The notes beneath the pieces are model-generated. The model was not told the origin of the DNA. It ran no database searches and saw only the letters and a program-made list of their open reading frames with translations. Made by a program: the position numbers and the translations under genes. A stretch of DNA of 64,000 nucleotides, taken from an uncultured Sphingobacteriaceae bacterium. Its GTDB lineage: Bacteria; Bacteroidota; Bacteroidia; Sphingobacteriales; Sphingobacteriaceae. The stretch lies in assembly GCA_946480915.1 (NCBI GenBank), contig CAMLLO010000018.1, forward strand, positions 28,937 to 92,936, in the 5' to 3' direction. Of the stretch, positions 43,420 to 52,847 are shown piece by piece. The first letter of the stretch is position 1, and each line of letters starts with the position of its first letter.

Positions 43420-46371
43420 CTACAGACCCAGTTTAACGCCGATTAAAAAGGACCTTAACTGAGGCAAATTACCGTAGTCTACTCCATATATCGTCGAATT
43501 CACAGCGCTTCCCACTTCTGGTCCATAGCCTTTATATTTTGTGAATGTATAGAGATTTTGTGCTGTCAAATGAATTCGTGCACTTTTAAAAGTACCACGC
43601 AGAGCTCCAGCAGGCAAATTATAACCCAGGGTTACTGCCTTGAAACGAGCATACGACCCATCTTCTAACCAACGGCTGGAGAAGCGACTGTTACCAACAG
43701 CATCACCGTGTAACACCCTCGGCATTTCCGTGATATCACCCTCTTGTTTCCAGTGGGCACTTACAGTGGTTGCTTGGTTGTCGTAGGTCGACATAGATTC
43801 CAGTGAAGCTCTCCGGGCGTTGTATACCTGGTTACCTAAAGCAAAATCCATAAATACGTTTAGATCTAAGCGCTTGAAAGTAAAGGTATTTGAGAAGCCC
43901 CCAAATACATCCGGATTTGTGTTTCCGATCACCTTCATATCACCCTGATCTATTTTACCATCCTTGTCAACATCTTCAAAAATGATATCTCCTCCCTGAA
44001 AAGGGAAAGTATCTTCAGCTCCGTTTTTCACTTTCACATCACTACTATTGGCATAAACACCCAAAGCATTGTATCCGTAGAAAGCTCCAACTGAATTACC
44101 AACCTGCACAATTCCCTGATAATTTCCGTAGTTGTTTACAGGGTTCATCAGGTCTGGCAGCGAAAGGATCTCATTTTTATTAAAAGCTGTAGTAATAGCA
44201 GTTTGCCAGTTAAAAGCTCCTGTTGCAACCTTTCCAGTAACCGACAATTCGATTCCTTGATTTCTTACCGCACCACTGCTTACCAGATAGGTACCTATCC
44301 CGTTTATTCCAGGTATATTTATGGTATTTATCAGATTAGTAGTTTTCTTATTGTAGAGATCAGCACTCAATGCAATGCGATTATTCAGGACACTGAGATC
44401 CAAACCAACATCGAACTGACTCGTTTCCTCCCACTGCAGATCCGGATTACCAAGTATGTTAAAACGCACTCCCGCATAACCACTGTAAGGAGCAGTCACC
44501 AGTGCATTGTAAGCTCCAAGATGGCCTACTTCCTCATTCCCGGTTAAACCATAGCTTGTTCTTACCTTTAATTCGTTAACTATTGAACTTCCTTCTAAAA
44601 ATGGCTCTTTACTTAAAAGCCAGGAAGCAGCTACCGAGGGGAAATATCCCCAACGTTTTCCTTTAGCAAATCTGCTTGAGCCATCTGCTCTTAAATTAGC
44701 ACCAAGGGAATATTTCCCTTTATATGAATACTGAGCATGGCCAAAAAAAGACAAAAGTCTCCAACGCGGATCTGAACTGCTTAGCGAGTCCAAAAGCAGT
44801 TTATTGTTTGTGGTTACTGTGTTAAACTCGTCGGAGGCCGAGTTAACTACCAGAGCATATCGGGTCTCCTGCGCGGTAGTTTGAAACGCATTTCCAACAA
44901 AGGCCGACACAGCATGTTCGCCAAATGTTTTATTGTAGCTAAGAACGTTTTCATTCATCATCATTATCTCGGTACCGTTATTTTCCGAGGACGCTCTTAT
45001 AATGTATCTGTCGGGAAGGAATCCTGCGGAGGGTCTGAAGCGCGATTCGCGCAGGCGAAATAAATCCGCAGCCAGCCCGAGACGAAGATTCAAATACGGT
45101 GAAAAGGTATATTGACCGGTAACTCTGCCAACGATACGGTTGGTACTGTTCTTATTAGACATTCGGTTAATTACAGAATAAGGATTGCTTCGTCCGACGT
45201 AATCCGCACTGTCAATATCTCGTGTATCCAATCCTGACATATCTTGTTGAAAGGAGGCGAGAGTAGGGCTTTTTAATACCGCTAAATACAGCGGATTCGT
45301 ATTAAAGTTGCCACCTTCATCTTTTAGTCTTTTGTCAGATCGGGTAAAGGAAACGCTATTCAGAAAACTTAGTTTGCGACCTACTTTATAATCAAGATTG
45401 AGACGCGTGGTGAAACGGCTATAGTCCGTATTTTCAACCACTCCCCCCTGCTTGGTATAGCCAACGTTAAGTGAATATCTTGCAACAGCATCTCCGCCCC
45501 GGAGTTTCAGATGATAATTATTATACAGACCTCCTCTTGAAACCTGGTCTTGCCAATCTGTGTTGTTATTGTATCGCTCTACCTGACTGGCAGGAGTAGA
45601 TACCAATAAATAACGTCCGGCGCCATTTTCAATTTGTTGTGGGGTTAAGCCCCGGGCCTGTTCCTTTTCAAGCATAAACGCTCTGTACTGATCCGCATTA
45701 AAAACAGATATCGGATCAGGGGCATTCATAATTCCAGTTGTTCCCGAAAAATCCAGATAAGTTTTTCCGGTGGTACCACCATAAGTGTCAAGAATAATCA
45801 CGCCATTCGCTCCGCGCATTCCATAAATGGCAGTTGCTTGAGCATCCTTCAAAACAGTTATAGCTGCGATATCTTCGGGATTAATATCAGCCAAGGGATT
45901 ATTATCAGCATTAAGGGCCAGAGGAGTACTAAACCTGGATACTTTAACAGGCACTCCATCAATAATGTACAAAGGAGTAGTCCCAGCGTTAAAGGTAGAC
46001 ATCCCCCTAATGTTGCTTATCGCTCCGGAGCCAGGAGCACCTGAGGTATTAACCACGTGCAAACCAGCAACCTGACCCTGGAGCAAAGCATCGATGGAGA
46101 TAGGCGTCAGCTCTCTTATCCGGCTTTCCTGCACTGGAACAACAGCTCCTAATGTATTCTCTCTTTTGATACGTTGATATCCGATGTTGATATCCGTTTC
46201 GGTGCTTTGATTATCTTGAAGCATCGATCTTCTAAGACTTTGAATGATCGAATCTGCGTTTGTAGCCGCTTTTTTCGGATTTTCCTGGCCGCTAACTGTG
46301 TGATTGAAGCTAAGGAGCCCTACAATCACCAACACCGGAATATTAACCGAATAGAGTCTAAGTTTAAACAT
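43420..46371 (-). CDS. SusC/RagA TonB-linked outer membrane transporter (second of the operon)
   Basis: A 983-residue TonB-dependent transporter with a signal peptide (to about residue 28), a plug (about 75-200: SIDALLQGQVAGLHVVNTSG, SNIRGMSTFN, LKDAQATAIYGMRGANGVII) and a C-terminal barrel, LEDGSYARFKAVTLGYNLP near the end. It lacks the carboxypeptidase-regulatory-like domain that precedes the plug in the other SusC of this operon. The plug is reached after only about 45 residues of linker. It pairs with the SusD downstream and follows a FAS1 lipoprotein. Confidence 0.93.
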   Translation of the reverse strand: MFKLRLYSVNIPVLVIVGLLSFNHTVSGQENPKKAATNADSIIQSLRRSMLQDNQSTETDINIGYQRIKRENTLGAVVPVQESRIRELTPISIDALLQGQVAGLHVVNTSGAPGSGAISNIRGMSTFNAGTTPLYIIDGVPVKVSRFSTPLALNADNNPLADINPEDIAAITVLKDAQATAIYGMRGANGVIILDTYGGTTGKTYLDFSGTTGIMNAPDPISVFNADQYRAFMLEKEQARGLTPQQIENGAGRYLLVSTPASQVERYNNNTDWQDQVSRGGLYNNYHLKLRGGDAVARYSLNVGYTKQGGVVENTDYSRFTTRLNLDYKVGRKLSFLNSVSFTRSDKRLKDEGGNFNTNPLYLAVLKSPTLASFQQDMSGLDTRDIDSADYVGRSNPYSVINRMSNKNSTNRIVGRVTGQYTFSPYLNLRLGLAADLFRLRESRFRPSAGFLPDRYIIRASSENNGTEIMMMNENVLSYNKTFGEHAVSAFVGNAFQTTAQETRYALVVNSASDEFNTVTTNNKLLLDSLSSSDPRWRLLSFFGHAQYSYKGKYSLGANLRADGSSRFAKGKRWGYFPSVAASWLLSKEPFLEGSSIVNELKVRTSYGLTGNEEVGHLGAYNALVTAPYSGYAGVRFNILGNPDLQWEETSQFDVGLDLSVLNNRIALSADLYNKKTTNLINTINIPGINGIGTYLVSSGAVRNQGIELSVTGKVATGAFNWQTAITTAFNKNEILSLPDLMNPVNNYGNYQGIVQVGNSVGAFYGYNALGVYANSSDVKVKNGAEDTFPFQGGDIIFEDVDKDGKIDQGDMKVIGNTNPDVFGGFSNTFTFKRLDLNVFMDFALGNQVYNARRASLESMSTYDNQATTVSAHWKQEGDITEMPRVLHGDAVGNSRFSSRWLEDGSYARFKAVTLGYNLPAGALRGTFKSARIHLTAQNLYTFTKYKGYGPEVGSAVNSTIYGVDYGNLPQLRSFLIGVKLGL

Positions 46372-46417
46372 ATAGAAAAGTTTATAATTAAAAATCGTTA
46401 AAAATATGATGGCTCGA

Positions 46418-46462
46418 CAGTCAGCAGGAGGCCTTAAAGCACCTTTGCAGGATTGCTGACTG
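46418..46462 (-). promoter_or_regulatory. Intercistronic hairpin between FAS1 and SusC genes
   Basis: CAGTCAGCA (46418-46426) and TGCTGACTG (46454-46462) form a perfect 9-base stem with a 27-base loop that itself contains GCCTT/AAGGC-like pairing. It is in the 130-base gap between the second FAS1 gene and its SusC. On the minus strand it is followed by CATCATATTTTTAACG. It could attenuate transcription or set differential mRNA stability. Confidence 0.5.
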
Positions 46463-46501
46463 ACATAACTTAATCAAATCTGATTACTAATGTATTATCC
46501 G

Positions 46502-47992
46502 TCAATTTACGGGGGTGAGCACCATCACGTCCAGAGCAGCACCTGCAACTCTCGAAGCCTGCGCGACAAACTTAATTCGCTTATCCCCACTTGTCGTAAA
46601 ATTATAGGTGCCAATTACCAGATTTTGATGAAAGGTTGTACCTGTGCCATAATTCAAAACCCCTCCAATCCTGTCTTCATTATGCATCATCTGGAAATCA
46701 CCACGGCTACCCGCCTTATAGTTAATTGCAAAGCTATATTTCCCTTTTCGCACATTTCTGACTATCGTTACTAGAGAATCGTTTGGTGAATCAGGGCCAA
46801 AAAACAGGTGAACTATTGTTCCGCCTCTAGGGTGGTTAAATTCGTTAAACAAGCGCCAGTTTCCAGAAGCCTGTGTTGTCGGCGCAGGCGGAGCTGTTGA
46901 AGAAACGCCGTTAATTCCAAAAGCAAAATTTGTTGCCGTGCTAAAACTGTGTACAATTTGGGTGCGCGGAATGTCAGAACGAAAAACCAGGGGTTTATCT
47001 ACATTGTGCAGAACTCCATTCCTCATGATAACATCGCTGGCAGAGAAATCAGTATCGTTGTTAATAAACTTGGGTGCAGCAAGATCGAAATACAGATATT
47101 CGTCGCCGTTCAAAGAAAGAATTGTATTTCCCCAAGTCTCATTAACTTTTATAAGTGGTATTGCAGGCGTGAGGAAAGAATAACTGGCACTAAAATTACC
47201 CCCCTTGATTATATGATACTTCATGCGATTTTTCAATTCAGCAAGCGGCATGTTATCAAAAGTTGTAATTCCAGCGGCTTTCAGAACATCGTTAGTCTCA
47301 GCAAATAAGGTTAACCGTATTCTTTCATTAAGTTGATTTGTGAGATTTGTAAGAGTATCCATCAAGCCGGCCCGTTGCAAACCGCCAATCATTATGCTAT
47401 ATCGATCGCTGTTTTGAACAAGAAATTGTCCGATGGTTAGAGTTGGCGGATCTAAAACACCATCCATCTTATGAACAAAGCCATTTGCAAATTGAAGGTC
47501 TGTTTCATAGACCTTCGCTTTACCGTTTGCCACAGAATTAAACTTGTATCCCTTGGATACATCCAGAGTGATATAATCGCCTCTTCCTGTAGGCACTGGT
47601 TGAGGGCCCTGTATAAATTCAGCCGCCTTAAGGCGCGTTGGAAGAATATGATAGGCCATAATTGTTTTCAATTCTTCTACTGTAAATTGACTCAGGCTGG
47701 TTTTTCCGGCATTGCGCAAAAATTTCTTAAAGCCATTATTATCCGGAGCAAAGAAGGTGAATGGACCGAATGTATTGAGGGTACTTGCCATTTTCGTAAT
47801 ATCCAGCGCCTCAACAGTAAGACTCAACGAAGTGTCCTTACGAAGCATATCCATCATTAGCACGCTCCTGTCCTGCTCCTGAAAAGAGAACTCCTCTTTT
47901 TGACAAGCGTTTAGAACAACCAGCACGGCAAGCACTATCATGCTAAAAATTGCCCCTTTTATTCTGCTACTGAATGTCTTATATTTTTTCAT
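46502..47992 (-). CDS. Two-domain FAS1 (fasciclin) lipoprotein
   Basis: I use the ATG at 47990-47992 (an in-frame ATG 27 bases upstream is possible). The 496-residue lipoprotein has a hydrophobic signal ending VVLNAC, with Cys30. FAS1 domain 1 spans about 45-190 (FGPFTFFAPDNNGFKKFL, YHILPTRLKAAE, GFVHKMDGVL) and domain 2 about 190-345 (LTLFAETNDVLKAAG, MKYHIIKGGNFSAS, NGVLHNVDKPL). A third, beta-rich C-terminal part (about 378-496, from NWRLFNEFNH) resembles a carbohydrate-binding or similar sandwich, but I do not recognise it. It sits in the middle of a SusCD operon, a place usually held by a surface glycan-binding protein. Confidence 0.85.
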   Translation of the reverse strand: MKKYKTFSSRIKGAIFSMIVLAVLVVLNACQKEEFSFQEQDRSVLMMDMLRKDTSLSLTVEALDITKMASTLNTFGPFTFFAPDNNGFKKFLRNAGKTSLSQFTVEELKTIMAYHILPTRLKAAEFIQGPQPVPTGRGDYITLDVSKGYKFNSVANGKAKVYETDLQFANGFVHKMDGVLDPPTLTIGQFLVQNSDRYSIMIGGLQRAGLMDTLTNLTNQLNERIRLTLFAETNDVLKAAGITTFDNMPLAELKNRMKYHIIKGGNFSASYSFLTPAIPLIKVNETWGNTILSLNGDEYLYFDLAAPKFINNDTDFSASDVIMRNGVLHNVDKPLVFRSDIPRTQIVHSFSTATNFAFGINGVSSTAPPAPTTQASGNWRLFNEFNHPRGGTIVHLFFGPDSPNDSLVTIVRNVRKGKYSFAINYKAGSRGDFQMMHNEDRIGGVLNYGTGTTFHQNLVIGTYNFTTSGDKRIKFVAQASRVAGAALDVMVLTPVN

Positions 47993-48031
47993 AATCATAA
48001 TTTTTAAACTCAGCGCCATATTATACGGCGG

Positions 48032-49507
48032 TTATTTATAGTAAGGGTTCTGCACCAGGTTAGGGTTCTTGTTTAACTCATTTTGAGAAATAGGCAAGTA
48101 CCAGCCCCGGGGGTCAATAATCCTCGCCCGGATAGCTTTTCGGTCACCAACCGCACGACTCAGGAGAACTTTATTAATTAATACATCGGGGCGATTGTCG
48201 TTTTGCGCCACCCTAAGCAGATCAAACCACCGTTTACCTTCCATCGCCAGTTCCATAGCCCGTTCGTTGAGGATAACATCGACAAGGAAATTTGTATCCG
48301 GATCAACGATATCGTTAAATGGATCCAGACCAGCCCGAACGCGTATTTGATTTATTAACAGTAAGGCCTCATTTCTCTCGGCAACTCCCAGGTGCGCCAG
48401 TGCTTCCGCACGCATCAGCATAACATCTGCAAGTCGATACACGATAAAATTAGGGTCGTTGGTTGGCCTGCCGATATCCTGATTATTAAGTCCGGCGTAC
48501 TTCCAGAAAGGCCTCCCGTTTCCCCTGTCTACAAACGTGTTCTTGATCCCCCGAACAAGATCATTCTCCTGGGTATAGATAGTATACAGGGTGTTATTGA
48601 GTTCGAAGCTTCCGGCAAGCCCTTTCAAACTATTATTTTCATTGAGCCGGAAATCGAATTGAACTTCAAAAATGCTTTCTGTAGTGTTTTTCTGACCAAA
48701 CATATTAAACCAGTTTTCGCCAGACACCAAGGAATATAATGCATTGTTATCAATCACCTTCTTAGCTGCGCTTGCAGCGTCTGCATACTTCGCACGCCAT
48801 AAATACACGTCGGTCTGCAAGGCATTCACAGCTCCCTTCGTCACCCTTCCCCTGGTTTTTTCGTTCGTGCTATACTCTACGTTAGCCATTTTCTCTGCCA
48901 GTGTTAAGTCGGCCTCTATCTGATCAAGAATTGTTGCAGCGCTTGACTTTGGCAACCGGTAATTTACTTCATCGTTAGCGGGAGCTTCTAACATCAGTGG
49001 CACTTCGTTGAAGGTTCTCACCAAATAAAAATAGCCTAGTGCTCTTAAAAAAAGAGCTTCGCTCACTATGGCATCACTTTCCTGCTGCGTAAAACGGGCA
49101 TCCAGAGAAGGAATTGCCGGTACTGCCTCAATCACTGTATTTGCCCTGGCAATCATCAGATAAACATGATCCCATGTAAGAACCGGCTTAGTGATATCGA
49201 ATAAATGATCGTAGAGGTCAATAAGACTGAGAGTGCTGGCGTTAGTAGTTGAAACTGCGGTCACTAAATCTGCCCGGCTTTCTCCCCAATTTAAGAATTC
49301 GTCAACATTAAGTTGCAGGGCGTCGTAAACACCTATTATTGCTGCGTTGGCATCTGCCTCGGTTTTGAAAAAGTCTTCCCTCGTTAAAGAATTATCTGGT
49401 TTCTGGTCCAGAAATTTTTCACAACCTGCCAAAAAGCTGGCGATACCGAAGAGAACCACAGCGGCTATCCATTTATTATTTTTTATGATATTCATTCTTT
49501 TATTCAT
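48032..49507 (-). CDS. SusD/RagB family lipoprotein (first of the operon)
   Basis: A 491-residue lipoprotein with a signal ending FLAGC and Cys29. It starts KFLDQKPDNSLTREDFFKTEADANAAIIGVYDALQ and has the usual SusD TPR region (EALFLRALGYFYLVRTFNEVPLML, TKGAVNALQTDVYLWRAKYADAA), LMRAEALAHLGV and the C-terminal ERAMELAMEGKRWFDLLRV and NELNKNPNLVQNP. It follows its SusC after 29 bases and is 39 bases upstream of the FAS1 gene of the second triplet. It lies on the cell surface as the substrate-binding lid. Confidence 0.93.
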   Translation of the reverse strand: MNKRMNIIKNNKWIAAVVLFGIASFLAGCEKFLDQKPDNSLTREDFFKTEADANAAIIGVYDALQLNVDEFLNWGESRADLVTAVSTTNASTLSLIDLYDHLFDITKPVLTWDHVYLMIARANTVIEAVPAIPSLDARFTQQESDAIVSEALFLRALGYFYLVRTFNEVPLMLEAPANDEVNYRLPKSSAATILDQIEADLTLAEKMANVEYSTNEKTRGRVTKGAVNALQTDVYLWRAKYADAASAAKKVIDNNALYSLVSGENWFNMFGQKNTTESIFEVQFDFRLNENNSLKGLAGSFELNNTLYTIYTQENDLVRGIKNTFVDRGNGRPFWKYAGLNNQDIGRPTNDPNFIVYRLADVMLMRAEALAHLGVAERNEALLLINQIRVRAGLDPFNDIVDPDTNFLVDVILNERAMELAMEGKRWFDLLRVAQNDNRPDVLINKVLLSRAVGDRKAIRARIIDPRGWYLPISQNELNKNPNLVQNPYYK

Positions 49508-49536
49508 TTAAGGAACATTATACTTAGATGTAAATC

Positions 49537-52500
49537 TTAAAACCTTAGATTCAAGCCCAGGGTTGCTCCCATTGTCTGGGGGGTAAGTCCACGGTCTATT
49601 CCTATAAAGGCTGGGTTACTACCAACTTTTATTTCCGGATCAGCACCAGTGTACTTGGTCCAAGTCAAAAGATTATTCCCGGTAATGAATGTATCAAGGC
49701 CTTTTACTTTGAATCCCTTCAAGAATTCTGTGGGAACCCTATATGTCAGTGTAACAAACTTCAACCGTGCATACGAACCGTCTTCTATCCAACGGGAGGA
49801 ACCATAGGTATTTCTGCCATCCTCGCGAAGAGCCCGGGGCATAGTCGTAACATCGCCCTGTTTGCGCCAGCGCTGCAGAGTAGTTACCGCCTGATTGTTG
49901 GTATTTATCATACTTTCAAGATTGTAGCGCATTCCGTTGATTATATCGTTACCGTATTGAAACTGAATAAAAAATCTCATTCCGAAATTTTTGTAGCTGA
50001 ATGTATTATTAAATCCTCCGAAGAAGTCTGGATTAGCATTTCCGATTAATACCCGGTCTTGTCCGTTTATAATTCCGTCATGATTAAAGTCTTCATAAAT
50101 AGCGTCTCCTCCTTTGAAGGACAAACCGGTTTCGCTATCGATTTTCATGATACGCGGAGTAGTTCCGTCAAGTTCATAAACTATGTTGCCATCTGCATCG
50201 TTTACGGTGGCATCAGCATCGTAAGCGTAGACACCTTTAAAAACTAAACCGTAATACGTACCAAGCGGATCTCCTTGCTTAACTTGTGAAGAGAAACGTG
50301 CGTAATTGTCTGTAAGGTTTAAAGTACCTCCTGGCAGCGATCTTACCTCATTCTTATTATGACCAATATTAAAGGACATATTCCAGGTGAAGCCATTCTT
50401 CTTTTTAGCTTTGATGGCATCAAGGCTTAAATCAAACTCAAGCCCCCGGTTTCGGATTGTACCCAAATTGGTTAAATAAGAATTTGCATTCCCGAAATTG
50501 GATATCCAGTTTCCGGCCAGGCCAGCAGAGCCGGGAACAATAAGGGGATATAAGAGGTCCTTTGTATCTTTATTATACCACTCTGCTGTTATAAGGAGCC
50601 GCTTTTTAAACAACTCCATATTAAGTCCCAAATTGGTGGTCTCACTGGTTTCCCAGCGAAGGTTCAGTAATTGAGGATTATTTTGGCTTACCCCGTTTGC
50701 CCCTCCGTAATTACTTCCGGAATTAAACTGACTGATATAAGCGTAATTGGCAATATTTGAATTACCCAACTGACCCCATGATGCTCTTAATTTCAAATCG
50801 CTGATAAACTTTAGCTTTCCGAAGAATGGTTCACCAGAAACCCTCCAGTAACCACCAACAGAAGGGAAAACAGCGTACCTGTAATCATTGCCGAACTTCG
50901 AAGAGCCATCACGTCTTACGGTGAAGTTAATCCCGTATTTATCATTATATACAAAATCGGATTTAGCGAAGAGGGAAACAATGGTTTCTTTCGCCCGTTC
51001 GCTAACCGTCTCGCGGTAACTTGCAGTAGATCCGATTGTCTGCACCTGACCTGAGGCTGATCCCGATCCGCTTATAAGCAATCGATCAGAACTAAATGTA
51101 TTAAAGGTGCTACCTAAAATAATCTGGGTTTTGAGTTTCTCTTTAAAAAGCTTATTATAAGTCAGGTAATTATCTACGATCATTTGCACCCGCTCATTCT
51201 CGCGTGCATCTACCCGGTTAAAATTCGAATTATTCCATATCTCTCCTGTGGCTTCGGGTGGAAGAAACAGCATTCCGCTTTCTCCGAGAAAATCGATCGA
51301 AGCATTGCTTCTGAACTTCAGTGCCTTGGTAATATCATATTCACCATAAATATTGGGCTTCAAATTGGTGCTGTATGCATCGTTACTGACAGTAGTGGCA
51401 TTGGCCAAGGGATTGTCAGTACCGCTTACCCCTGGTAGAGAGAAAAAAGTAGGCAGCGGGTTTCCATCAACATCTACGTCGTAAGCGGGCATAGCCGAAG
51501 AACGGATTAGCGCAACCTCATAAACATTCTGGAAGTTGTAATTGGTGTAATTATTCACTTTACTTCTTGCGAATGAGGTATTCGAGCCGAAACGTAGCCT
51601 GTCGGACACATTATAATCAAGATTAAAGCGCCCGGTAAACCTCTGGTTGCCGGTATTAATCATACTTCCGGTTACGTCTGTATAGGATGTGCTGAAACTA
51701 TAGCGCAAGCTTTCACCTCCTCCGTTAACCGCAAGGTTATACACCTGATTAGATCCTGTTTGTTTCAGAAGCGACATCCAGTCTGTATTAGCCTGGTAAT
51801 ACTGGTACATTGGATAACTGGGATCATCCACCAGAGGCAATAATGTTGCGCCACCCGGATTGATGTTACCGAAGTTTTGTTCGGCTTCCAGTCGCATTAC
51901 TTTATACGCAGAACCATCAAGCACAGGAATAGAAGGAGGCCCCTGCTGAAGGCCGAACTGAGTATTAAATGCAATGTTAGTAAAGCCTTTGCGCCCACGC
52001 TTAGTGGTAACCATAATTACTCCTCCGGCAGCCCTTGCACCGTAGATGGCAGCGGCATTTGCATCCTTCAAAATATCAATACTCTCTATATCAAGGGGGT
52101 TAATATCTGCGATTGGATTAATCCGGGCTACATTGGCTCCCTCATTTGTATTATCAAATGGAGTTGAAATAATCGGCACCCCGTCTATTACATATAAGGG
52201 ATCGTTTCCTGCAGCCACCGAGCCTGCGCCGCGGATACGGATATCCACTCCGGCTCCCGGATCACCCGAATTGGACGTAATCTGGACTCCAGAGGCTCTT
52301 CCCTGCAGCATTTGGTCAATTGAGGTGGCGGGTTGCTCTGCCAGCACTTCGGCTTTCACCGTAGATACCGCCCCGATGATGTCTCTTGGACTGGTTGTAC
52401 CGAAACCTGTTTGCACCTTTTCCTCTCTCTTACCCACTATTGCTACTGTTTCTAATTCTTCAGAAGATGAAGTTAGAGATGCATTGATGACGGTTCGACT

Positions 52501-52791
52501 CCCGATATTCTCTTCCTTGGAGTTGAACGTGATATACGAGAAACGAAGTTTGTTCTTGATATCAGATACTCGTAAGGAATAGTTGCCACTTTCGTCGGTG
52601 ACCGTTCCACTTACCTGACGGTTATTCTCGTTAACTTCTACAACGGTGGCACCAGTGAGCGGTAAATTGGAAGGCTTTTCGGTCACCTTCCCCTTTATCA
52701 GAGCAGACTGCCCCATTACGGGCCGCCAGAAGCAGAACAGCGCCAGCAGAATAAAAAGGCTTTTTGTAATTTGTAATTGTTTCTTCAACAT
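49537..52791 (-). CDS. SusC/RagA TonB-linked outer membrane transporter (first of the operon)
   Basis: A 1084-residue transporter with a signal peptide (to about residue 28), a carboxypeptidase-regulatory-like domain (about 30-110, IKGKVTEKPSNLPLTGATVV), a plug (about 135-255: GQ-like motif MLQGRASGVQITSNSGDPGAG, LKDANAAAIYGARAAGGVIMV) and a large barrel ending LGLNLRF. It imports oligosaccharides with energy from TonB-ExbBD. The FAS1 lipoprotein gene is upstream and SusD downstream. Compared with the other SusC of the operon it has about 100 more residues, mostly from the N-terminal domain. Confidence 0.94.
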   Translation of the reverse strand: MLKKQLQITKSLFILLALFCFWRPVMGQSALIKGKVTEKPSNLPLTGATVVEVNENNRQVSGTVTDESGNYSLRVSDIKNKLRFSYITFNSKEENIGSRTVINASLTSSSEELETVAIVGKREEKVQTGFGTTSPRDIIGAVSTVKAEVLAEQPATSIDQMLQGRASGVQITSNSGDPGAGVDIRIRGAGSVAAGNDPLYVIDGVPIISTPFDNTNEGANVARINPIADINPLDIESIDILKDANAAAIYGARAAGGVIMVTTKRGRKGFTNIAFNTQFGLQQGPPSIPVLDGSAYKVMRLEAEQNFGNINPGGATLLPLVDDPSYPMYQYYQANTDWMSLLKQTGSNQVYNLAVNGGGESLRYSFSTSYTDVTGSMINTGNQRFTGRFNLDYNVSDRLRFGSNTSFARSKVNNYTNYNFQNVYEVALIRSSAMPAYDVDVDGNPLPTFFSLPGVSGTDNPLANATTVSNDAYSTNLKPNIYGEYDITKALKFRSNASIDFLGESGMLFLPPEATGEIWNNSNFNRVDARENERVQMIVDNYLTYNKLFKEKLKTQIILGSTFNTFSSDRLLISGSGSASGQVQTIGSTASYRETVSERAKETIVSLFAKSDFVYNDKYGINFTVRRDGSSKFGNDYRYAVFPSVGGYWRVSGEPFFGKLKFISDLKLRASWGQLGNSNIANYAYISQFNSGSNYGGANGVSQNNPQLLNLRWETSETTNLGLNMELFKKRLLITAEWYNKDTKDLLYPLIVPGSAGLAGNWISNFGNANSYLTNLGTIRNRGLEFDLSLDAIKAKKKNGFTWNMSFNIGHNKNEVRSLPGGTLNLTDNYARFSSQVKQGDPLGTYYGLVFKGVYAYDADATVNDADGNIVYELDGTTPRIMKIDSETGLSFKGGDAIYEDFNHDGIINGQDRVLIGNANPDFFGGFNNTFSYKNFGMRFFIQFQYGNDIINGMRYNLESMINTNNQAVTTLQRWRKQGDVTTMPRALREDGRNTYGSSRWIEDGSYARLKFVTLTYRVPTEFLKGFKVKGLDTFITGNNLLTWTKYTGADPEIKVGSNPAFIGIDRGLTPQTMGATLGLNLRF

Positions 52792-52847
52792 AGTAATCTT
52801 TTTTAAAATCTACCCAAAGGGCTTAATACTATAATTTCTCTCAAAAT

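Noticed and set aside
52046..52582. A 178-codon open frame opposite the first SusC gene, beginning MAAAFASFKISILSISRG
   Set aside because: It is antisense to the plug region of a well-supported SusC, and its Ser/Pro/Thr-rich sequence mirrors the Gly/Asp codons of the sense strand.
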